Assembly: GCA_934692295.1 (NCBI GenBank)
Contig: CAKUTL010000071.1
Location: 1 to 5,928, forward strand
Reading direction: 5' to 3'
Origin: an uncultured Candidatus Melainabacteria bacterium
GTDB lineage: Bacteria; Cyanobacteriota; Vampirovibrionia; Gastranaerophilales; Gastranaerophilaceae
DNA length: 5,928 nt
Of this stretch, positions 1-5,425 are shown piece by piece (within the stretch, counting starts at the first letter, position 1; each line of letters begins with the position of its first letter). The position numbers were made by a program, and so were the translations under genes. The notes beneath the pieces are model-generated. The model searched no databases and was not told the origin of the DNA. It saw nothing but the letters and a program-made list of their open reading frames with translations.

Positions 1-1424
1 CAATCAAGAACTTCATTAATATGTTCAATAAGTTCGGTTGAATGATAATGAACTGCGTGTTTAGATTTGTGGTGAATATCAACCAAATGGTAATGCATTG
101 CCATTTCTAATTTTATCAATGCGATATTATAATCATAAATATTAGAAACATATGTTTCTAGTGAATTTATGTAATCTTTTCTTGCATCTTGCAAAGCAAT
201 ATAGTTTAATTCACCCGTTGTATATTTATCTTCAACAGCTTTTAAATTTTCATCTGCTTGAAGAACTTTCATCTTAGTTATAGCTATTTGATTTTGAGTT
301 TTTTCACAGTTATTTAAAGATTTTTTCACCTCAAAATACAAATTTTTCTTAAATAAATCAATTTCATTGTCTGCCAAATTCAATTGAGCTTTTGCACCTT
401 TTATACTATGTTTCAACTCCATTAAATTTACAGAAGAAGATAAATTTACCCCAACTTGTAAACTATTATTTGCAGAATAATTTGAGTTATTAAAACCATA
501 TTTAGCATCTACATTCAAATCGGGCAAATATGTTCTTTTTATAAACAATAATGATTGTTCCATAGCGTGCTTAGTCGAAACTAAAACATTCAAATCTGGA
601 CTATTTTGGTATGCAAGCTCAACGGCATTTTCAGCATCAAATGGGAATTTTACAGAAGAAAAATCATTTAATTTTAAATTTTCACTGTCTAAATTAAATT
701 TACTAGAAAATGTCGGAGTATCTTTAAGGGTATAGTTCGCCTTTGTTTCAATATACATTGTATTATTCATGTCAAGAATTGAATTTTTATAATTATTTTT
801 CGCCTCAATCAAATCAATCCTAGCTGCACTCAAATTCAGTTCAGCTGTTTTCAAGTCTGATTTTTCTTTATTTTTAGCAAGAGTTAAAAATTTTTCGTTC
901 AAATTAACATTTTCTTGAGCAACTTTTAATAATGCCTTAGCCCTTAAAAGCTCATAATATCGAAGTTTTACATCAAAAATAGTATTGCAAAGACTATCCA
1001 TAAATTCGTATTCTGCACCTATTTTATAGAACTCTTCCATTTTGATATAAGCTGTCGTTTTTCCAAAATTCCAAACTAATTTATTTACCGCTAGAGCCAC
1101 TGTTGGCAATTCACGATAATGAGAATTGTAATAGCCACTATCAGAATTATTTTCATTATAAAAACCTGCACCAACGCTAATTACAGGAAAATATTGAGAT
1201 TTCGCAATTCCAACATTACTTTCAGCAATATCCAGTTGGTATTTCTTTTGTTTAACCTTTGGACTATTTTTAAATGCAACAGCAATACAATCTATCATAG
1301 ATAAAGATGCACCATCTTTAATTTCTACACTACGAGAAAATTGAGCATCCTCTACGGCAAAAGCGGAAGAGTATCCAGCTAGTACGAATAATATAACTAA
1401 TACAATTATCTTTTTTAGGTCCAT
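1..1424 (-). CDS. TolC-family outer-membrane efflux protein, 3' end cut by window edge
   Basis: Outer-membrane channel of a tripartite efflux or type I secretion system; the partner pump and adaptor are not in the window. I translated 474 codons from the ATG at 1424 with no stop before position 1. Residues 1-23 form a Sec signal peptide (Lys-Lys, then a hydrophobic run, cleavage after Ala-Phe-Ala). Two OEP repeats follow, about 40-230 and 260-443. Each starts with the family pattern of a hydrophobic helix then Asn-Ser-Pro (53-55 and 274-276), and each has a Tyr-Phe/Leu-Pro turn leading into a beta strand (78-80, 299-301). The family's Tyr-x-x-Gly-Glu-Leu followed by a Leu-Gln-Asp-Ala helix is at 401-414. 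The OEP part is therefore complete, and the visible C terminus (444-474) is an extra His-rich tail. An in-frame TAA two codons upstream of the ATG blocks a longer start, and there is no Shine-Dalgarno next to it. Family call firm; substrate unknown. Confidence 0.93.
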   Translation of the reverse strand, partial: MDLKKIIVLVILFVLAGYSSAFAVEDAQFSRSVEIKDGASLSMIDCIAVAFKNSPKVKQKKYQLDIAESNVGIAKSQYFPVISVGAGFYNENNSDSGYYNSHYRELPTVALAVNKLVWNFGKTTAYIKMEEFYKIGAEYEFMDSLCNTIFDVKLRYYELLRAKALLKVAQENVNLNEKFLTLAKNKEKSDLKTAELNLSAARIDLIEAKNNYKNSILDMNNTMYIETKANYTLKDTPTFSSKFNLDSENLKLNDFSSVKFPFDAENAVELAYQNSPDLNVLVSTKHAMEQSLLFIKRTYLPDLNVDAKYGFNNSNYSANNSLQVGVNLSSSVNLMELKHSIKGAKAQLNLADNEIDLFKKNLYFEVKKSLNNCEKTQNQIAITKMKVLQADENLKAVEDKYTTGELNYIALQDARKDYINSLETYVSNIYDYNIALIKLEMAMHYHLVDIHHKSKHAVHYHSTELIEHINEVLD

Positions 1425-1430
1425 ATATTA

Positions 1431-1436
1431 ATTATA
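1431..1436 (-). promoter_or_regulatory. Candidate -10 box for the TolC-family gene
   Basis: A perfect TATAAT lies on the minus strand with exactly 6 nt between it and the ATG at 1424, so transcription would be expected to start at or next to the A of the start codon (leaderless mRNA). No good -35 is found 16-18 nt upstream; a TTGACA is present at 1444-1449 but only 7 nt from the -10, which is not a working spacing. In AT-rich DNA a TATAAT can occur by chance. Confidence 0.45.
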
Positions 1437-1529
1437 CAATGTTTGTCAAGTACTCCCACCCAACGACTAAAAATAATACCTCCTAGCAAAAAATTATTTT
1501 CTGAGTTTTATTAAACATTAAAAACAAAA

Positions 1530-1538
1530 TGGTAAAAT
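1530..1538 (+). promoter_or_regulatory. Candidate extended -10 box for the acetyltransferase gene
   Basis: TGGTAAAAT fits the extended -10 form (TG, one base, then TAAAAT). Only 4 nt (1539-1542) separate it from the ATG at 1543, and no Shine-Dalgarno is present, so the transcript would have almost no leader. A -35 is weak: TTAAAC at 1511-1516, 16 nt upstream, matches 3 of 6 consensus bases. Confidence 0.35.
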
Positions 1539-1542
1539 ATAT

Positions 1543-2106
1543 ATGCAAATTAATAATAATCCATCTTTTGGAGCAAGACGTATTAGTATTGAAAAAATTA
1601 CAAAAAATACAATAAAAAATGGGAAGAAAACTAGAAAACCGATGGAAGCTTCTTTTATCAAATTAAACACCAACAGTTTTTATGATAAAAAAGCACTTAA
1701 AACCGTTTCCGACAAATGGGGCTCATTTGCCGAAGATATTTATATCGACGCAACAAATGTTTTTGAAAAAGATACAACTAAAGGTGGAATTTACGCAATA
1801 ACAACCCAGAAAAAAGGATTTACACGAGTTGAGCCTAAAAAAATACTTGGATTAATAGAACTATCTTTAGATATGGGGAATAATATGTATATTGATTATC
1901 TTCAAGCAAAACCTCAAATAATAAATTCTCCATCAAGAAACATCTCCAATATAGGGAAAGCATTAATTTCTGGAATTTTTAAAGAATTTAAAGAAAGCTT
2001 AATTACCGTAGCACCAGTAAATTCAAAACAAGTACTCCATTTTTACAACAAAAACGGTTTCAAGAGATCCCCAGAATATAGATGGATATATGAGCATCAA
2101 GCGTAA
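1543..2106 (+). CDS. GNAT-family N-acetyltransferase, 187 aa
   Basis: Probably transfers an acetyl group from acetyl-CoA to an amine; substrate unknown. The C-terminal half has the GNAT layout: strand Ile-Leu-Gly-Leu-Ile-Glu-Leu (101-107), strand Met-Tyr-Ile-Asp-Tyr-Leu (115-120), a motif A-like acetyl-CoA loop at 135-140 (Ser-Asn-Ile-Gly-Lys-Ala, a weak form of Q/R-x-x-G-x-G/A) followed by a helix to about 150, then strand Leu-Ile-Thr-Val-Ala-Pro (153-158). The closing segment is 159-174, with Tyr168 in the usual catalytic tyrosine place and Asn-Gly-Phe-Lys after it. Residues 1-100 are poorly recognisable; 6-12 read Asn-Pro-Ser-Phe-Gly-Ala-Arg, resembling a lineage-typical N-terminal tag. 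The ATG lacks a Shine-Dalgarno. It converges on era with 2 nt between the stop codons. Length is normal for a single-domain GNAT. The family call rests on fold pattern only. Confidence 0.82.
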   Translation: MQINNNPSFGARRISIEKITKNTIKNGKKTRKPMEASFIKLNTNSFYDKKALKTVSDKWGSFAEDIYIDATNVFEKDTTKGGIYAITTQKKGFTRVEPKKILGLIELSLDMGNNMYIDYLQAKPQIINSPSRNISNIGKALISGIFKEFKESLITVAPVNSKQVLHFYNKNGFKRSPEYRWIYEHQA

Positions 2107-2108
2107 AA

Positions 2109-3005
2109 TTAATCCTCTTGTTGATAGCCAAAATTTTTCAAAATATTTTGCTTTTTACGCCAATCTTTCTCAACTTTAACTTCTAATTGGAGATAGACTT
2201 TTTTCTCAACAATTTTTTCTAACTCTAATCTAGCTTCTGTGCCAATTTTTTTAAGCAAACTTCCGCCTTTGCCAATCAAAATTCCCTTTTGACTTTTTTG
2301 CTCACAATAAATAGTTGCATAGATTTTATCTATTTCTTCTTTTTCTTGATAATTAGTAACTTTTACCGCAACAGAGTGAGGAATTTCATCAGAAGTATTT
2401 AATAAAATTTTTTCACGAATAATTTCTTCGGTTACATCACGCATTGTTTCTTCTGTAACAACATCTTCTGGGTACAACGCTTCACCTTCTGGAAGTTTTT
2501 TAAAGATATTATTCATCAATGTATCAATATTTCTTCCTGTTTTAGCAGAAATTCTAACAACAGGTAAATTTTCTTCAAATAAAGTTTTATATGACAAAAG
2601 ATTTTCTTCAACCTTTTCAGGCTTTTTAACCTTATCAACTTTATTCATCACAATAATAATCGGAATTTTTGTTTGCAATAAATGTTGTGCAATCCATTTG
2701 TCACCTTTACCCGCAGGATCAGAACCGTCAACGAGAAACAAAATCACATCCGCATCAGGTACAGCAATTTTTGCTTCATCTAACAAAAATTCACCTAATT
2801 TATTCAAAGGTTTATGAACACCAGGAGTGTCAACAAAAACAATTTGACCTTCTTTGTTTGTATAAATTCCTTTAATTCTTTTTCTTGTAGTTTGAGCCTT
2901 GTCAGTAGTAATAACAATTTTTTGACCAAGAATTTGGTTTAAAAGAGTTGACTTACCTACATTCGGGCGTCCAATTATTGCAACAAATCCACTTTTCATA
3001 AACAT
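2109..3005 (-). CDS. era: GTPase Era, ribosome assembly factor
   Basis: Essential GTPase that binds the 3' end of 16S rRNA during 30S maturation, peripheral to the membrane. At 298 aa it is full length. All five G motifs are present: G1 Gly-Arg-Pro-Asn-Val-Gly-Lys-Ser (12-19), G2 Thr-Thr-Arg (39-41), G3 Asp-Thr-Pro-Gly (59-62), G4 Asn-Lys-Val-Asp (121-124), and G5 Ser-Ala-Lys (153-155). The C-terminal KH domain follows, with its Gly-Lys-Gly-Gly RNA-binding loop at 245-248 and the Lys-Lys-Ile-Gly-x-x-Ala-Arg helix after it. There are two possible starts: ATG at 3005 and ATG at 2999 (residue 3). Neither has a Shine-Dalgarno. The second lies exactly 6 nt after a TACAAT box and may be the true leaderless start; I give the longer form. 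The usual neighbours (rnc, ybeY, recO, dgkA) are absent here. No terminator separates it from the convergent acetyltransferase gene. Confidence 0.98.
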   Translation of the reverse strand: MFMKSGFVAIIGRPNVGKSTLLNQILGQKIVITTDKAQTTRKRIKGIYTNKEGQIVFVDTPGVHKPLNKLGEFLLDEAKIAVPDADVILFLVDGSDPAGKGDKWIAQHLLQTKIPIIIVMNKVDKVKKPEKVEENLLSYKTLFEENLPVVRISAKTGRNIDTLMNNIFKKLPEGEALYPEDVVTEETMRDVTEEIIREKILLNTSDEIPHSVAVKVTNYQEKEEIDKIYATIYCEQKSQKGILIGKGGSLLKKIGTEARLELEKIVEKKVYLQLEVKVEKDWRKKQNILKNFGYQQED

Positions 3006-3014
3006 ATTGTAACA
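3006..3014 (-). promoter_or_regulatory. Candidate extended -10 box for era
   Basis: On the minus strand TGTTACAAT (an extended -10: TG, one base, TACAAT) directly abuts the ATG at 3005. The first base of the in-frame ATG at 2999 is the seventh base after the box, the expected transcription start. TTAAAA at 3028-3033, 16 nt upstream, matches 4 of 6 -35 consensus bases. Confidence 0.45.
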
Positions 3015-3061
3015 TAAATTTCATTTTTTTTAATAAACTAGCAATTTTTTTTACTATCGGG

Positions 3062-3070
3062 TATTATATA
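3062..3070 (+). promoter_or_regulatory. Candidate -10 region for the AMIN-like membrane protein gene
   Basis: Overlapping -10-like hexamers TATTAT (3062-3067) and TATATA (3065-3070) lie about 30-40 nt upstream of the ATG at 3102, which would give a leader of roughly 20-30 nt. I find no convincing -35. It sits in the 96-bp divergent gap shared with era. Confidence 0.3.
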
Positions 3071-3101
3071 TAGTAGTGTAGTTGTTAGATTAGTGGAAAA
3101 T

Positions 3102-5324
3102 ATGATTTCTAAGAAAAATATTATAACTGTAGCTATTGTAGCTTCTTTGATGACAGGGATTTCAACTGTTGCAGAAGCGAATACCGCAAATAATTTACTC
3201 CAAATGGATGTAAAAAGAGCTTCTGCTGCTGATTCAGTAGATGTAACTTTTTACACAACAGGCGACTCTACAAATTCTATTGTTAGCAGGAAATCTAATA
3301 ACAGATATGTTGTTTTATTACCAAATGTTTCAGGCTCAAGTTCTGTAGCTCCAGGAATTGGAGGAGTAAAAGATTTAATTACTGATGTTGATGTAAAACA
3401 CGTTGATGATGGTATCGGCGGTTATATGAAAGTAACTTTCGGGACAACAAAACCGGTAAATATCAGAACTTACGTCAAGAAAACTGCACCTTTAACACAA
3501 GCTCAAAAAGATTATAAAGCACTAATTGCTCAAAATATTAAGCCTGCGGTTCAAACATCTACCGCTCAGCAACCTAAAAAGGCTGCAACTCCACAATCTC
3601 AACCGGCTGTAAACAAACAACCGGCACAAAAAACTACACCGCATCCGGTTGCTCAAACAAAACCGGCAAATAATGCAAACACAACTAAGGCTGCACCAAA
3701 AACTGAAACAAAAGCAATTACATTGCCTAAAATCAGTTTGACAACAATTACCCCACCAAAAGTTAAAACAGAACAACCAAAACCAAAAGTAATTGAACAA
3801 CCTAAGGTTACACCAAAGCCTCAAGCTGTAACTAAACCTATTCAAATTCCACAACAAGAAAAAACGGTAAATAGTGCAGTTCATCCTGTTGAAAAATATG
3901 TTCCAACAGTAAAATTTGATGCAAATGGAAACCGTCAAATTGATTTAGAGCCAAGAGTTAATCATGAAATTGTAAGAGAAAATTATTCAAATAATATAAA
4001 AACAGATAATGCCCCAACAGTTGAAAATACAAAAGCAGTAGAAACAACTACACAAGAAACAAAAACGCCAAATCTTGACACAAACAAAGGGCATCATATT
4101 CCGTTATGGATGATTTTAGCCGGTGGAATTGGTCTATTTGCACTAGTTATAGTAGTTAATGCAATTGCAAAAGCATCACAAAAAAATACGGACAATTTAA
4201 AATCATTCTTTGCAGTTTCGACTAACAACCAATTAAAAAGACGTAAAGAATTCCAAGATATTATTGATGATGAAAATCTAAATTGGCAAGAAAAATATAA
4301 AAAATATTCAGAAAAAGATAAAGAGCAAAAACAGGTTGAAAAATCAAAAGATATGTCTTATGTAACAGATATTTCTGCAACCAAAAAAGCTATTATCTTA
4401 CCTGAAGACAAGTCAAACTCAATTCCTACATTGAGTTCCAGACGCCAAGTTAGTGGTATCACAAATATACCATCTATCAAAATAAACAATTTTAGAGAAA
4501 AATTACAAGCTCAGATTTCACAAATGGAACACGCTATATCTCAAACACCAAGTATTGAACCACCTGAAGATATTAATTTAGATGTTCATTCAGAAGATGA
4601 TACAATTATGAATAAGTTTTCTGATATTAAATTGAAATCTTTTGCAAAACCTGTTAATCTAAAACAAACACACAGAACATTATTAGACGAAGAAGACAAA
4701 AAACAAACCAGAAATAAATCTTTCAAAGAAGGTAGATTTGTTAAACTGAAAAATTCGCCGCTAAATGTTAACAAAAGAAAATCTGCAAGCTCACAACTTA
4801 ATGTTTCAGATGTAATGGATTCAGGTAGAAAATATTTAACTAATTATAATGGGGAAATGAAAATGGACAAACAAAATGAAAATTACTTGTTATCTTCACT
4901 CGACGAGTATTTATCAATTCTTGATTCAGAAGATACAAAACAAACATCTACAGTCGCTGAAAGTTTATCAAGAGTAAGACCTGAAACAAACGTTATGAGC
5001 CGTTCAGGAATTACAAACCCAATTTCAAGAGGCTCAAATCCAATGGCTAAATCAAACACTCACTATATGAATGGTTTAATCGTAAAATCAGGATATAATA
5101 TTGATTCTGAAAAAGGATTTTACCTTGTAAATATGGATGGAGTTTCTGCTTTGGTCGGAAGAATTAAAGATGACATTTTCATTTTGAAAAAATTTGACCA
5201 TGTTGTAGATAAACAACTTCAAGTTAGACAAGATTACGGCACAGTTTATATTGTAAAAGTAGGCGGGTTCAAATGTTTAGTAGATGTTGCTAAAGATAAA
5301 ATGGGAACATTAATTGAAATCTAA
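3102..5324 (+). CDS. AMIN-like domain, single-pass membrane protein of unknown function, 740 aa
   Basis: I do not recognise a named gene. Layout from the ATG at 3102: Sec signal peptide 1-26 (Lys4-Lys5, hydrophobic 7-20, cleavage after Ala-Glu-Ala); AMIN-like beta domain about 31-127, with alternating strands, an Arg-Tyr-Val-Val-Leu-Leu-Pro-Asn strand (68-75) and an Ala-Pro-Gly-Ile-Gly-Gly turn (83-88); Pro/Lys/Gln/Thr-rich linker 148-250; a more polar stretch to 330; one transmembrane helix about 333-355; then basic residues, a charged likely helical segment (363-416), a long polar low-complexity region, and a compact C-terminal domain 654-740 with the only cysteine. Positive charges after the helix put the N-terminal half in the periplasm and the C-terminal half in the cytoplasm. 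AMIN domains elsewhere help localise cell-wall hydrolases and secretins, but no such domain is here. An in-frame GTG at 3093 would add three residues; I prefer ATG because it gives a normal signal peptide and a weak GTGGA lies just upstream. Ends in TAATAA, followed by a terminator. Confidence 0.85.
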   Translation: MISKKNIITVAIVASLMTGISTVAEANTANNLLQMDVKRASAADSVDVTFYTTGDSTNSIVSRKSNNRYVVLLPNVSGSSSVAPGIGGVKDLITDVDVKHVDDGIGGYMKVTFGTTKPVNIRTYVKKTAPLTQAQKDYKALIAQNIKPAVQTSTAQQPKKAATPQSQPAVNKQPAQKTTPHPVAQTKPANNANTTKAAPKTETKAITLPKISLTTITPPKVKTEQPKPKVIEQPKVTPKPQAVTKPIQIPQQEKTVNSAVHPVEKYVPTVKFDANGNRQIDLEPRVNHEIVRENYSNNIKTDNAPTVENTKAVETTTQETKTPNLDTNKGHHIPLWMILAGGIGLFALVIVVNAIAKASQKNTDNLKSFFAVSTNNQLKRRKEFQDIIDDENLNWQEKYKKYSEKDKEQKQVEKSKDMSYVTDISATKKAIILPEDKSNSIPTLSSRRQVSGITNIPSIKINNFREKLQAQISQMEHAISQTPSIEPPEDINLDVHSEDDTIMNKFSDIKLKSFAKPVNLKQTHRTLLDEEDKKQTRNKSFKEGRFVKLKNSPLNVNKRKSASSQLNVSDVMDSGRKYLTNYNGEMKMDKQNENYLLSSLDEYLSILDSEDTKQTSTVAESLSRVRPETNVMSRSGITNPISRGSNPMAKSNTHYMNGLIVKSGYNIDSEKGFYLVNMDGVSALVGRIKDDIFILKKFDHVVDKQLQVRQDYGTVYIVKVGGFKCLVDVAKDKMGTLIEI

Positions 5325-5346
5325 TAACGTTTAGACAATAAATTAT

Positions 5347-5390
5347 AAAAAGTGGATAGACTAAAATAGACTATTCACTTTTTAATTTTT
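5347..5390 (+). terminator. Intrinsic terminator after the AMIN-like gene
   Basis: A 13-bp stem (5347-5359 with 5371-5383) closes on an 11-nt loop. Pairing is complete, with one G-U pair. The right arm ends in TTTTT and continues TTTAATTTTT-like, giving the U tract. Because the left arm begins with AAAAA the structure could also stop transcription from the other strand. It starts 22 nt after the stop codon and insulates the next gene. Confidence 0.8.
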
Positions 5391-5412
5391 AACCATTATT
5401 ACATTATTTGAT

Positions 5413-5418
5413 AGGAAG
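5413..5418 (+). promoter_or_regulatory. Ribosome binding site that sets a TTG start
   Basis: AGGAAG lies 7 nt upstream of the TTG at 5426, standard spacing. It decides between this TTG and an in-frame TTG at 5408 that has no such site. It is the clearest Shine-Dalgarno of any gene start in the window. Confidence 0.7.
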
Positions 5419-5425
5419 AAAAGAG

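Larger units (their letters stand above)
1425..1542. other. Divergent intergenic region between TolC-family and acetyltransferase genes
   Basis: 118 bp that must hold the promoters of both flanking genes. It carries TATAAT on the minus strand (1431-1436), TGGTAAAAT on the plus strand (1530-1538), an unpaired AGGAGGT on the minus strand (1478-1484), and a locally G-rich minus-strand stretch (1453-1464) that stands out from the AT-rich surroundings. I see no convincing long inverted repeat that would mark a repressor operator. Confidence 0.5.

Noticed and set aside
1119..1304. Plus-strand 61-codon open frame
   Set aside because: Lies entirely opposite the TolC-family gene, whose translation is clear through the region; Ile/Phe/Asn-rich with no recognisable domain.
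1444..1449. Perfect TTGACA on the minus strand as the -35 of the TolC-family promoter
   Set aside because: Only 7 nt from the TATAAT; at 17-18 nt downstream there is just a poor hexamer overlapping the start codon.
1447..1456. CAAGTACTCC occurs here and again at 2029-2038
   Set aside because: A 10-base match, one copy inside a coding region, with no further extension that looks meaningful; likely chance.
2669..2875. Plus-strand 68-codon open frame
   Set aside because: Antisense to the GTPase core of era, which is strongly constrained.
3522..3938. Minus-strand 138-codon open frame rich in Cys, Phe and Trp
   Set aside because: Its odd composition is the mirror of the Pro/Lys/Thr/Gln-rich linker coded on the other strand; no start signal or domain.
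4586..4774. Minus-strand 62-codon open frame
   Set aside because: Opposite the polar cytoplasmic part of the AMIN-like gene; no supporting signals.
5356..5373. Short tandem repeat of ATAGACTA inside the terminator loop region
   Set aside because: Too short and too few copies to be a repeat array; explained by the terminator hairpin.
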